DNA of 64,000 bases, taken from contig CAIIXF020000011.1 of the NCBI GenBank assembly GCA_903813345.2, positions 23,926,166 to 23,990,165 of the forward strand, read 5' to 3'. The DNA is from Owenia fusiformis (taxonomy: Eukaryota > Annelida > Polychaeta > Sabellida > Oweniidae). Position 1 is the first letter of the stretch; every line of letters starts with the position of its first letter. Both the position numbers and the translations under genes were made by a program. Positions 36,300-48,813 of this stretch are shown one piece after another. The notes beneath the pieces were generated by a model. The model ran no database searches. It was not told where the DNA came from and saw only the letters and a program-made list of their open reading frames with translations.

Positions 36300-38050
36300 C
36301 TTCTTGCTGCTTCTTTTCTCTTCATCCCTCAACAGTCATATTCTTCCTTTTGTATAATTTGTGGTTTATTAACCATGATTTATTGTTATTGCAATTTCAA
36401 ATGACACGATTTTTGAGATATATTGTTACGCTAAATTGCATTTCTATTGATTGCATTAATTCATACTTTGTCCATTTCTAATGTTAACCCAAGAAAGTTA
36501 TTCTTGCCAAAATAAACTTGTTTATTTGACAAAGTTTATCCGATGTCTATTTTTGCCAGTGTCATGCTTAGTTTATGAGTGACCTTTCAGCATCAGGAAA
36601 TCAAAAAGGCGGGAACTAAAAAGGCGGGAAACAGAAAGGCGGGAATTAAAACCTTAGCAATGAGACAAGTTGCACTCCAACAATAATACCTAACTACTAC
36701 AGATGCAATTAGCAGACACATGATCGGGCCTTATTAGAAATTACTTGGCACAAGACAACCATTCAGAAATTTTTGATATTTCTTGTCATCGTAATTAAAG
36801 ATTACAGTTAGATGGTACTTTTGTATGGTTATCATGAGTTTTAAATTTTTTGCTGTAATATATTTTTTTCTTATCATAATTCTAAGAAATCTGCTAATTA
36901 AAATCAATTCTTTGTATAACTGTAAGATTATATCCATTTCTAGAGATAAAGTTTAAAGCCGCAAACACTTCATTTGGCCTTTGTGCTTGGATACTTAAGA
37001 TCAAGTTATAATCATATGGGAGGGCACCTAATTACAGCTATTTTCCTTTCATACTCAATTGGGGAAATAATCACCAGGGAGGTGAAATAGTGGACAGGGG
37101 ACGATAATTTTGGTCATTTTATGTCCAAATTCTTCAAAACAGTGTTAACTTAATCTGCCTATTATACACATTGTTCTACACAGGCTTGACAGTTATTGAA
37201 ATGAAATCTGTTTAAATTTAGAATTTATGGGACACATGAGATATGATTTACAATAGGTACACCGCTCTGTTTTGCAACGTTGCAACTTTTATGCATTAAT
37301 TATATTAAGGTACGATGACCTATCACTTTTACAAATAAAAAATGGATAGACAAGGTTCTTTCCTTCCACTATACTATAAGAACAACTAAATGTCATTTTT
37401 GATTATTTGCACATTTCTTTCATTGTTATAGGTTTATTTAATCAATACCTTTTTATTGCCGATTGCTATAGAGATTCTTGACTTGTGTCTTTTGATCAAC
37501 ATAATTGATGATGAAATGGCATGAATCAGGTGATGGGGTTTGACATACAAGAATGACCATATTTGGTGATGCTTGGCATTTGTATATTTATATCATCCAA
37601 TCATGATACAGCATAACTGGTATACACCTCCAAATTGGTTTCACTCAGTTTCAATTAAAAAACAACTGACTACCATCTTAATCTAAGCATGAGTGTAACA
37701 AAAGTACTCGTGTCAATAAATAATGGTTTCTTAATTCTGTGATTGCATCAAATACAATACATGTATTAACCTATTGAATCAATTATCTTGTTAAGCGGTA
37801 AATTGCGAATGACTCCTTAACATCTCATATTTCCTATTCAGTGATAGCCTTTTTAATCAAGTACCATGATTGTCCACTATACTGAAATGTTTAAACCATA
37901 ACTGAAATATTTCCAATTTGTGAGAACCCTAATTATAGTACATGGCATTGTGATGGCTCTATGCATTAAAATTGCAATATTCTATCTAAATCTGTATGTA
38001 TATTTTACACATTCTCGGTACATATTTATAGTTCATTTGATTACATAGCT
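36300..38050 (+). repeat. Segmental duplication, unit 1
   Basis: Collinear, direct-orientation counterparts occur downstream. 36370-36640 matches 48150-48440, 36730-36860 matches 53225-53345, 37440-37620 matches 53985-54150, and 37900-38030 matches 55965-56085. The last pair reaches to within about 10-15 bp of the exon 2 acceptor. The unit has no BIR exon at the corresponding end. Confidence 0.7.
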
Positions 38051-38205
38051 TTACGGCATTTCAGAAATTTGAAAATTAGATTCAAATGAATCTAGTCATG
38101 CTGGAAAGCCCTATTATAATCAAGACCATTCAAGTTTTTTCCCAAAGTTTTGATATCATAACAATATTTGAGCAATTTTGTATGAAACATGTGAAATTTT
38201 ATGAA

Positions 38206-38392
38206 AAGTGTTCAGATTAGACAGGTTAATCTTTCAAATATGACTGTTCACTGTTCAAATTGAGAGGTGTTCACACTTCAAGTTTTTTTTTTAACATGGG
38301 AGTCAATGGGAGGAAAAAATGGGACCAAAAAAGTGTTCAGATTGGGAGGTTTTCGGATTAGCCAGGTGTTCAGATATACAGGTTCTACTGTA
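38206..38392. mobile_element. TACAGTA-type MITE relic
   Basis: GTGTTCAGATT-type repeats end in TACAGGTTCTACTGTA. It resembles the MITEs at 55215 and 60746, which share the TACAGTAAAACCTGT terminus and 'AACACCTC' motifs. The left end is approximate. Confidence 0.5.
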
Positions 38393-38589
38393 CATGTAAA
38401 TGGTTTTACAGTTAAAGTTGCCCCGGAAGATGTATGGGATACATCGGGTCAAGATTGCAGTAAAAAATCCCATTGACGACCATTATAACGTTTCATTTCA
38501 AAACTATCTACAAATTATCAGGAGTTCAAATCTGACTTTAGTTTAGACCTTTGGTTGACCTTGGAAGAAACCAGGTAACCAACTTCATA

Positions 38590-38692
38590 ACTTACTTAGT
38601 AATATACTTAGTTACTAACTTAGTAACTTCCTTAGTCAGTCAATAACTACTTAGTAACTAGCTGACTTAGAAACTGACTTAATAACCATCTG
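38590..38692. repeat. TTAGTAACT-type simple repeat
   Basis: Irregular repetition of ACTTAGTAACT-like units. Confidence 0.7.
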
Positions 38693-39319
38693 TTGACCAT
38701 TGGTTGACCATAAAAGGCCAAAACGCCTACGGGCCTCCGTAAGATTGCTTGCAATTTTTAAACTCTAGTTATGTATATTTCTACACAGCATTTCCCTCAT
38801 TTGTTTATTATATTCTCTGTCTCATTTTAGCTCAAAATATCACAAGGTCCCATGGATCAACCCATGGTTGCTTTCTAATGACATGTGCAGGTTTAAAAGC
38901 CATGACATGAAACATTTCCCCTTTGGAGCCCTGCCCTAAACACAATAGTACAACACAGTGTATCAACAGAAATTGAACCTCAGAATATTGAATTCTTTTA
39001 TGTGATATTTGATTTGATGTCATTTTACGCATTCTTTGTTAATGTCCTAGTTAATCATTGTATATCCTGCTTTAAGTATTTAGACTTTCTTTCTCAATGA
39101 TTGTAATATGGCTAGCTACTGAGCAAATACTTTTGATACCTAAACAAGCTGTTGGAGTCTAATAAAAGTAATTAATTTGTTGATCCATTGATAACTTATG
39201 AGTGATATGATCATCAAAGTAAATTCTACAAATTGTATACTTTCTAAATGTTGAAATATTCATTACATTTACCTGAATTATAATCTTGTGTGTTCTTAGT
39301 TCCATTCACCTTAGAGACT

Positions 39320-39544
39320 AAGGGCTCTTACCAGGAAATATTTAGGATGTGGTGCAAACATCTTCAGCATAATCGTTCAATCATGATAAATCATATTAAT
39401 ATTAATTTTAACTTTTACATGCTATTATTGAGTATTCAGTCAAGTTTAGACTGTAGGAACAATCATGATTTGCCAATAGGTTGTGGTGGGAGCTAAACAG
39501 AGTGTGGTGCTGCGTCACAGTCTAAAAGCCTGGTGAGAGCCATG
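39320..39544 (-). mobile_element. CAGGGCTCTC MITE, copy 2 (TSD AGACT)
   Basis: Inverted homologue of 32648-32876 with diverged tips (AAGGGCTCTTACCAGG / CCTGGTGAGAGCCATG). Exact 5-bp duplication AGACT at 39315-39319 and 39545-39549. A short ORF over it is spurious. Confidence 0.8.
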
Positions 39545-39823
39545 AGACTTTAAGAGGAAAATGTTATGATTTTAACTAATTTTATTGTAGAAGTTAATTA
39601 CTTTTTTGTCTGGGGGAATCACACATTTTCTACTGTAAATTATAACTTGGAGTCCAGCAAGTGTTTTGGCTCTTCCAACCAACTGCAACAGCCAATAAGC
39701 CAGGTTAAAATGTATTGTTAAAATGTATTGATAATTCATCAGGGACTTTTATATGATTCTCTAGCACTATGTTTTTGTTTTGTATCATATCTAATATTCT
39801 CGTCATTGTTTGCATATATTGCA

Positions 39824-40427
39824 CTATCTATTTAGAAAGGCAGTTTTTACCACCACTTCCATTGTTTCTTCAATAAATATGACAACAAGGGTCATACCAA
39901 CGAAGCAAGTTCCTTTTTTATGGTCAAAAATTTGACCCAAAGGGTTATCCATTTTTAATAAGGCTTTATATTTATTGCCTTTTAATCTTTTTTTATGTCC
40001 AAATTTTATTGTCTCTATTATAAGTAGTTCCAATCTTTCAATTGTTTGCTTATTGAATACTGTTTGTGTTTGTGGATTTGATTTGTTGTTTTCTTTACCA
40101 TGTTTATTGACAATATGATTCATACATTGTATCTTTACTTTCTTCATTTCTTCTAGAATGGTCGCTCAGAATTTCCCAAATTCTTATATACTGTGAATGG
40201 ATTCTTCCATCAGGGGATGTTAGATCCCGGAGCATACTTTTAGTTCTGTCCAAACTTCTTTTAAACATAGTAAATATTAATGTACTTACCACATCATTAA
40301 TGAATATGTCCATTTGTTTTAGAATATTCACATCAAAATAATTATTTTGAGTAAAATAGAAGTTTTTCACTTTATTCGTACTTGATTTCAAGGTGCTTTT
40401 GAGTCTCTGCAGCCTTTGTCTGGCCAC
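39824..40427 (-). pseudogene. Unidentified frameshifted ORF pair
   Basis: Two overlapping minus-strand frames of about 107 codons each (40427-40104 and 40147-39824). They could be one reading frame broken by a single indel near 40104-40147, where RRNEE in one frame meets MKKVK in the other. The joint product would be basic and helical, with no recognised domain. A transposon-derived or retroposed relic is possible. Chance in AT-rich DNA is not excluded. Confidence 0.25.
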
Positions 40428-40554
40428 GAGTTTACACCTGATTGAACGAGTTCATTTTTATTAATATGGGTGTGAAAGCTCTGATATATTCGCTTTTTTC
40501 GATTTGTGTGTGTTTTTTTTTTTATACTTTACGAGGGTTATTATGACCTGGATA

Positions 40555-40871
40555 TAAATGTACCCTTCGCTTCTTAAAAGAGATCTTCGTCTTCACTCTT
40601 TCAGTTTACAATAAATCTCTGAACTCACCTAGCCATTCAGAGTTCGTCGTCAAAATATGAACAACTTTCTATATATGGTCATTTCCATTGACATCATTGC
40701 AAAGTTAATGAGCAAGCATTTAGCATGTGTTCCTTCCAGCTCGCTGATTGGTTGACAGAAGATCAGCATGGTAGGTTTAAAATGATTTATGATCCGGACT
40801 GTCACAGGCATAAGTCGTGGGGGATGGGGCTACTAAAGTGTAATATAGTCTATACTAGACAGCACAGGGTA
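40555..40871 (-). mobile_element. TACCCT MITE, copy B with 9-bp TSD
   Basis: Inverted homologue of 16492-16826. The exact 9-bp duplication ACCTGGATA flanks 40555-40871. The canonical TACCCT end begins six bases inside the left TSD, at 40561, so either the end is extended or a few bases were added. Confidence 0.75.
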
Positions 40872-40934
40872 ACCTGGATAAAACAGTGGTACCTTGATGT
40901 GTATTTAATTGACATTTATCTTTGCCTGCACATA

Positions 40935-41438
40935 CAATAGACTTATACGCGATAGGCGAAAACATGGTCATTAACATAAATATATCCCGCAATGCATCGC
41001 TTTTTGCTTTCCAAATTGGAGGAAATAAAGAACCATACCATACCATACCAAACAAATATAAACATGAAATCAAGCCCATGTTACATACAAGAACTTGCTT
41101 CTTGTTTCATACCGAGTCATCGGGTCTCGGCTTCTGGGAACGAAGTCGGTGACATCACGATAAAACATTTCATAATTATTGTCAGTTTCCAAATGTATTC
41201 ATGAAAACGCTTTGCAGAATTGCAGTGTGTCATAAGACATATATTTTTCTCAATTGTGCAAATATACATGAAGAAGAATGTCAAATAAACCTGAAATAAT
41301 GTGTTCAAAATCAAAATCCCCTGTATATTTCAATGGGGATAAAACCCGGAAGGAAAGAAATCTATACCCGGAATTTGAGCTCTTCAACACGGGAGGAAAG
41401 AATATTGTCATTCTGAACTAACGCATATAAGTCTATTG
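40935..41438. mobile_element. TA-flanked MITE, 504 bp
   Basis: Inverted ends CAATAGACTTATACGCG and CGCATATAAGTCTATTG (16 of 17), each flanked by TA (40933-40934 and 41439-41440). This is the pattern of Tc1/mariner-type MITEs. It sits about 60 bp right of the TACCCT MITE copy B. It includes a short (CATAC)n-like run. ORFs inside are not credible. Confidence 0.8.
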
Positions 41439-41440
41439 TA

Positions 41441-42182
41441 ATTGGTTAAAGTGATGATAAACTATAAAATGCGCATGCGTCCAGGTGTTGATAAACTATA
41501 AATAGCGAAAATCCAGGGTTTGTCACCACAAGGTAAGCCAGGACATGTTGAGAGAACAGCTAGTGTTGATATTGAATTTATATGTAGCCAGATAAGTTTC
41601 CTTATTGAAATTACATATGGTTATTAGCAATACTTTGTAGGTGCTAAATAATAAAATATTTAGAGTATATATGAGAGAAATTGGTCATTTCGAACCTGTT
41701 GAAAAGTTTGTGGCTCTCGGCTACACCGGGGAATTTACTTCCATGAGTACACACATAAATGTGGGGTTTCCCAAGAGGTACGCGACAAGGTGACCTGGCA
41801 TCAAATGTGCGACTAAGTGCTACTATCGAGAAGATAAAATAACGAATACGACAATAAGTTATTGCATGTGACAATTCCGAGCCTTCATCTCACTGAAGTA
41901 TTTTGAAGTGAAAATAGGATTTTTGTTTTGATACATGGATTCAGATGAACGTAACTTTATTCTGACAACTAATCAAAACTGAACAAAATTGATTGTACGT
42001 AACAGACAATTTTTTGTGTTACAATGTTTTGATTGGCTATACGAATGAAACCAACAAATTATGACATGTAAAATGACAATTTTTGAAATGTAAAATTTAA
42101 AAGTGACAAACACAACCTCCCTATCCACTCTTTGGGAGCCCTAGTAAATTAGTAATATGTACATGCAGCAGTGGTTGTGTAC
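41441..42182. other. No gene recognised
   Basis: Intronic DNA between two transposons. Only short ORFs without domains. Confidence 0.4.
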
Positions 42183-42187
42183 AGCTT

Positions 42188-43673
42188 CACACTACCCTAC
42201 CTCGACATCGCATGCGCGAATTTTTTGGCTTTCAATCAGGTCGCTTTTGAGTATATCGACTGCTTAGTCAAAAGGTTAATACGTTTGGTACTCGGAGTGA
42301 GTCAATATTGCTATTCGCTGAACTTCAGTGGTGCAATAGTGAAGTCCATGTTCCAAGTTATATGATAGTTGAAGAAAGAATGTAAATAATATCGTTTTAA
42401 ATTTTAAAATATTTGATATGTCATAGTACACGGTACACAGCTGCAAAAGTTGATCAATACAGGGTACAAGGAATGTAAATTGTTCAATAGTACAGGGAGC
42501 GAGAAAGTAAGCTGATTATACAGACATACTATGTCCCGATCTCATGTATATTTACGTTGCAAACAGTGAAAATAATACTAAAAGGCCGCCTGTTGATGCT
42601 TTGAGGTGTCATCAATTGTTATTTAATCCAAATAAAGTAAACATTATTTAGTAGATTTAGACACGGGCTTTCAGGTCGTATATGCATTTTAGTCATTAAA
42701 TTAACAAGAACGCTAGATTATACGTGTTACTAGGGTATCAAATTGAAATAAAATAAAGAAATTAAATATGAACACGTAAGTGATAAATGACTATCGGCTA
42801 TCAGGATTAATGACTATCCGCTATTCAGAACAATTAAAATTGCGTCAACTGTACATGTAAAGAATCTTTCTATATAACCCCTTGAATGGTCTAATTCACT
42901 ACCGTCCTCAAAAACCGATCATTTAAAATAGTTTGTTCAAAATACCATCATGCCACGACATTTTGTTCTTCACGATTTGCTGTAGAGGTGATATGACGTC
43001 GTATTTCTCTATTATTGTAAAAAAAACTAATACCAGATCGATGTAGTCTTATATGACGTGTTGAATGTCAGATGTTTTTGGATGGTATCTGCTCCAGTGA
43101 TTTTGCATTTAATCATGAAACGCTCATCACAAGACACCTCGAAACAAACATTATCCTCCTTGTGACAAGAGGAAAAATGTTTCACAATATGTTATGCCTT
43201 ACGGCAAAGTAAAGATACATTTCTGGGACGACTTTTTGCATCTTAAGATTTTAGAAAAACAATTAATTCAAAAGTACAGTTGAATAACATACTGGAAAAC
43301 GCATCCACATATAACACGATGAGACGCAGTTTAAATAACAGTTTACTGGGGTTTTGTTACATATCAATGTAACATTTTCGAAGGGAAACTTACATGCTCC
43401 CTGTACGTTGACAGATTTACTGAAATGTATCGTGTATTGCATTGATTTTTGCTTCACTGCGCCCACTAATATCTATCTTTGCCTATTGTGGTTTTTTGCC
43501 AACAATATTCTACAAACTGCTTGATGAATCAATTCTATGTCTGGTAGAACACTAGAAATAAATGTCACATGTATTTTACGTTCAGAAATATGGAATTAAA
43601 CCCACGTCCTCCATTTGCAACTTAGCTGTACCCTGTTTCCCTTTTAAACGTGGTCACGTGGTAGGGTAGTGTG
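42188..43673 (-). mobile_element. 1.49-kb CAC-ended transposon, copy 2 (TSD AGCTT)
   Basis: Same 14-bp TIR and 1486-bp body as 22665-24152 in opposite orientation, with sparse differences and a few single-base indels. Exact 5-bp duplication AGCTT at 42183-42187 and 43674-43678. High similarity implies recent transposition. The two copies form a 1.5-kb inverted repeat 18 kb apart. Confidence 0.93.
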
Positions 43674-44072
43674 AGCTTATTATCACACTACGCTTTGTAT
43701 TCTAAAGCATGTTGTTTGTAATAACACTGTTCACTCAACGTATGTTTTGTGTGTGGGCAGTCAACGATAATCATTGTTTTATCCCGGTTATATGACCTCG
43801 GCAATTATAACAAAACCGTACTAAACGAAAAAACGCAAATAAGAGAAAGCTTTCACACACATATAAAAAATGAACTAGTCTAATCCGCCAGTATAAACTC
43901 TGTGCTATACGTAGCCGGGTCAGGCGCACACTTTAAGAGGAAGGCAGTGTTGCTGGATATTTTCAATATGTATTTATTACCAAAACCATGATGTTTATAG
44001 ATAAAAAATATAGCTAACCTAAATTGCTTTGTCAAAAGTCAATAATATATTAGTTCTTTCAATTGTATTGTA

Positions 44073-44396
44073 TTTTTTTTTTTTTACCACCAATGAAGGT
44101 GAGCAATACCTCTTGGGTATGTCCCGTATATATACGGTCGTAATTTACGTAATTAACATGGAAGATAGACCCAGAAACCCCTCCTTGAAGGAGCCCTGTG
44201 TTCTTTAAATATGTGCACTTATACATAGACATACAAGTACACACCACAGCCTTTTGTACGAGTTGCGGACCACTCAGTCAAACACCCTGAAGTACTTCAC
44301 GCAAACAAGCAAATTTAGTCTTGCCTGAACCGGGGATCGAATCCGGGACCTATTGCGTAAGAGGTACCTGCACTACCGCTGAGCTACACGCTGTGG
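44073..44396 (-). mobile_element. tRNA-headed SINE, antisense
   Basis: On the minus strand the element starts GCGTGTAGCTCAGCGGTAG (pol III A box TAGCTCAGCGG) and has a B box GGATTCGATCC about 40 nt on. This resembles the 5' part of a tRNA-Ala-like molecule. It then continues for about 250 nt of unrelated body to a terminal run of 13 A (T tract at 44073-44085). The T-arm pairs poorly and there is no proper acceptor stem, so it is a SINE and not a tRNA gene. Confidence 0.7.
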
Positions 44397-44668
44397 TTAG
44401 GATGTAAATAAATGCCTTTATCATATAAAATCTTTGTTAAGTACAACTTATATACCACTCACTATTTGTGTAATTTTGTAACTCTTTCAAAAGTATTTGT
44501 ATGATCAATCAATAGTCCTAATAAAACACATGTAAACATTGAACATAAAACCACCTTCAAGTACTTTTTGCATTCTGATCTTTCTTGATCAGTATTACAT
44601 GTTGATTTAAGGGTGAAGGAAGGGGGTTGCAATATTTGATTTGGAAAATTATGAGGGGAAATCACCTA

Positions 44669-45567
44669 TAGTGGAGTCAATTACAGTAATAAAACCCTAG
44701 AATTGCACATGCTATATATATAGCACCATTTTTCGACATAAGTATCACTAATACATATCTTTTTGATATCTAACGGAGTGGTTTTCAAAAGTGGCCCCAT
44801 TTGATAATAGCAGGCCTCTAAAATTTTTGACATTTACATTGAGCTCCATGTTAATTTATCAATCTTCAAAAGATCTCCTGCAGAACAAGCCAATATTTTC
44901 AGGATCTTACAATAACATGATTATCTTCAAAATAAAAAGTGTTAAACTTTTTTCTTTTATACCTAGTTCCAAAGATATTTGCGTTTGAATTTTGGGAATT
45001 CCCCATTGGCTGCCATTATAAACGGCTATCAATATGGCTTTACTAAAGTGTCTTTTTCTCAAAAAGTCTACGGTAAAATTTTCTAGTATTGCAGATTTCT
45101 ATAGTTAATATATTGATTTTAAAAAAATCAAACAGATACATGCTATAAAATTTCACCGTGGAATTTTTGAGAAAAGAACACTTTAGTAAAGCCATATTGA
45201 TAGTCGTTTATAATGGCAGCCAATGGGGAATTTCCAAAATTCAAACGCAAATACCTTTGGAACTAGGTAAAAGAAAAAATTTAACCCTTTCTATTTTGAA
45301 GATAATTATGTTATTGTAACATCCTGAAAATATGGGCTTTATTAATCTAAAACTCTTCTGCAGGAGATCTTTTGAAGATTGATAAATTAACATGGAGCTC
45401 AATGTAAATGTCAAAAATTTTAGAGGCCTGCTATTATCAAATGGGGCCACTTTTGAACACCACTTCGTTAGATATCAAATATATAGTACTATAAATTAGT
45501 AATACTTATGTCAAAAATTGTGCTATATATATAGCATGTGCAATTGAACACCTATCTGACTCCACTA
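44669..45567. mobile_element. Fold-back element, arms about 400 bp
   Basis: Inverted arms 44669-45085 and 45165-45567 begin TAGTGGAGTCA and share CAAAAGTGGCCCCATTTGAT. Terminal TA on each side would be the target if the tips are GTGGAGTC. The spacer is about 80 bp. The paired 65-69-codon ORFs on opposite strands are the same arm sequence read twice, and are not genes. Confidence 0.8.
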
Positions 45568-46069
45568 CCACCATTCCAGTCTTTAAGACTGCTTTTGTCA
45601 AGTCTTTAAGATGGATTTTGTCACTGTGCACATGTCAATCTGTGCGCATACTTAGGAACGCAGTTTGTTTCGATCACAAACTGCATGCCTAACAACATTG
45701 CATCATTCAAGTTGGAGTCTGTATTTTGAAACGCAATTTTAAGACATTTATACTGCATTGTTTTCTTGTTTAATGCATTCATTCTGTGGCGAATATACGA
45801 ACATTGCAAATACATTGTACTAGCAAAAACTATGTGCAAATGAAGTTTTAAAACATAAGCAGATTAATAGCATTTTCATCAGTGATTTAACGGGAATTTA
45901 TACGTAAATCTTTCTAGCACTTAAATATACAAAATATATGTAAATAAAATAACATATCATATGTTATTTATTGATTACTGTAAAGTAAATGTTCACGGGT
46001 TAAGATAAATATTTTATATTTCTTTGAAATGCAAAGTGATGCTAAAGAATGTCTAGCAATGATATGATA

Positions 46070-46237
46070 AAACAAATATTTCATTTTATGTTCGGGCATT
46101 ACTTGTTGCACTTTCAATGATTTTTGCAGCGTGTATATCCCTCGCCCTACGGGCTGCGGGCAATACATTCTGCAAGAATTATTGAAAGATGAACAGGTAT
46201 TTCCCGAACATAGAATGAAATATTTGCTTATTCTCAT
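46070..46237. repeat. Imperfect hairpin, arms about 80 bp
   Basis: AAATATTTCATTTTATGTTCGGG at the left pairs with CCGAACATAGAATGAAATAT at the right around an apex near CCCTACGGGCTGCG. By eye the arms are about three-quarters identical. Probably a small fold-back element. The ORFs crossing it on both strands are mirror images. Confidence 0.7.
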
Positions 46238-46848
46238 AGGCATTTTATTTTTTAGTCACACGTTGGACATGGATCAATCAGAGAGTGAGGAAGATGACAA
46301 TGATGATTTATAATAAATACACATATTTCCCTAGGGATAAGGCAAGCCTTGTATTCATATCCTCCCAGTACACAACCCTTATATACTGTATACCATAGGC
46401 TCTAAACAGAAATACCAGTGAATAAGATATTTGACAACTTATACAGCTTCACTGTCTTTTATTCGAAACAAATAACCCATTGGATAAAACAATTATTCAT
46501 TGTGAACTATACCATGGGAATTAAGTGTAGGACATATCAAGAATTTTAGTCCAGGACCAATAGCCCTAGAGATAATGGTCCAGGACCAGTAACCCCGGGG
46601 ATTTTGGTCCGATTGGGACCACACAGTCTACCACTTGGGACTGTATTCACCAGGAGCTTATTATCAGGGCCGTCAGACAATATTTCTTACTTTCATGCTG
46701 GTATAACAAAAATAAAACTTGAAAAACGTGGTATTAAACACACAGACTAGTCAGTATATTATATAGAAACTATATCCGTTTTCGTAACGACTGAACCAAG
46801 ATGTTTGCCAGTTTTTATATTTTACTGAGTTCATTTACGTAACTTAAG

Positions 46849-47593
46849 CAGTGTTTTCAGTAGGTTTGTCCAAGATTGCGTCCCTGGGACGTAACGATTT
46901 TCAAAAAATGCGTCTCCCCTCAAAAAACTGCGTCCCTTGAAAAAATGTTCCCGGGAATTCAAAGTCACGCTTTTACACTAACCAAAATAAAATTGAAAAA
47001 ATTTTGTATCGCTTTTGCTATTTATCGCTCTAAATCAGTGTTCTGGCGAGTCTAGTATGTCATTGAATGATACAGATACCATCACTTGTGAGGTATAACT
47101 TATATTCAACCATTAGAAACACATTTTCGTTGCGTATTTCGAAGCAGTTTTAAGCTACTGATTTTGCTTTAGTTCAGGGGCAATCTGCGCGAGGTTCAAT
47201 TTTTGGGTTCAGTTTCTTGCGCATGCGCATTCTTAAATACTGATCTTGTGATCGCACTTGACCAATAGAAAATGGTTTAAATCAGGTCTTCAGCTAGCGG
47301 CCAATCGTAAGACTCGTACTGATAAGTTGCTCAGATATCGAGTATTGGATAACTATTTGTCCTATCACATGCCTTAGACTTTTTCGATCAGAAATCAACT
47401 TCCGAGAAGGAAACTTCGAAAGAATATTTGTTTCTTTTAGAAATAGAATTTCCTTCAATTATTTAGTGGATTCACAAAGTGATTTACGAATTAAAATTGC
47501 ATCCCAAAAACCTAATTTTTTTTTTTTAATTTACGTCCACCCAATTTTGATTTACATCCTCTCCATTGAAGGACGCCGTTAATGAAATCACTA
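46849..47593 (+). mobile_element. 5-bp-TSD transposon, 745 bp
   Basis: Ends CAGTGTTTTCAGTA and TAATGAAATCACTA, flanked by exact TTAAG duplications (46844-46848 and 47594-47598). Second full-length member of the 15012 family in the same orientation. Moderate divergence suggests separate older insertions. Confidence 0.85.
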
Positions 47594-47599
47594 TTAAGT

Positions 47600-48460
47600 G
47601 AGAAAGTATATTGCTGATTTCAAAGTCTTACGAAGGGCCCACGAAGTGATTTGTTCGCAAAAGCTTACATTTTCTGAAGCATAAGACCATGACGTTTGTG
47701 CCAAAAAGGTCGAATTGATTTTGCCTATATCTCACAGAATCATGGAAAAACAATTCCTATCAAATAACGGATGCGCCTTTTTTTTACGAAAACAGATCCT
47801 TTTTCGTAATTCGCTTTATGAGTTCCTCCACAGTGCATAGATCATCAGATTCACACTTAAGGATTGAATGGTGCCAAAAAAGGTTTAAATTTCAATATCA
47901 GGATTTTCATCGTCAAAGTATTTCAAACTGTGGAGCAGCCTATTCAGTCCTCAGCTCCAATGTCATGTCAATAATCTGATAGACTGTGCTCCTTATGAAT
48001 GGCTGGCGTATCACCTGATTTAATCTGACTTTTCTTTTTCACTTGGAAGTGTTGCTTTAAGATTCCTCATTGAATTTATTAGAAATTGAAATTATTATAT
48101 ATGTTTATATATGTCTTATTTCCAAAATGTCTCTGTTACCATAAAATTAGCTTGTTCTTGTAATTTCAAATGAAATGATTTTTGGTATATAATAGAGCAT
48201 TCAATAAATTATATGCCTATTGATAGCATTAATTCATTGTGAAAGTATTAAACCCATCAAAATAGTTGTTTTAATGTGAACCCAAAATATTTATTTTTGC
48301 CAACCCCCACTTGTTTATTCAGTGACAGACATTCATATCCAATACCTATATTTACTCCGTAACAAAACCTAGTTTAGGAGTCTGACCTTTGAGCACCAGG
48401 AATCAAAAAGGGAACATAAAAGGCATGAATTAAAACCAAGGCAAAACATGGTTTAGGTGA
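47600..48460 (+). repeat. Diverged duplicated intronic sequence
   Basis: 47820-47960 matches 55710-55840 (CATAGATCATCAGA context). 48150-48440 matches 36370-36640. Together with 44478-44590 matching 53460-53580, this implies at least three tandem units between 36 and 56 kb. No coding exon. Confidence 0.6.
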
Positions 48461-48813
48461 TGCCATAGTTAAATAGTTAAGTCCATTTCTCCATTTCTCT
48501 CCTTCAATCAAATCATTAAAACATTAAAATAAGCAATCAAAAGATGAATATACAATATTGTATGAATTTTATATTCATATTCTACAAACAAAACATTTGT
48601 ATGTTTCATATAAAATTCAATTTACTTTGTACTGAGGTCTTTTGATATTTATTTATCAGATTTGATTAACGGCGAGAAAAAGTAAAGCAATGTAGCCACA
48701 TCAACTATATCCCATTGTCCCAAAATAAAAGGAGAATCATCACAGCTTGATGCCATGTCTACCCTATATTTCATATTAGCTATTAATAGGCTGTCATATG
48801 TGAAATAGCAGAA

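Noticed and set aside
44325-44396. Functional tRNA gene on the minus strand
   Set aside because: A and B boxes are present, but T-arm and acceptor stem do not pair and the sequence runs into a 250-nt body with an A tail. Annotated as SINE.
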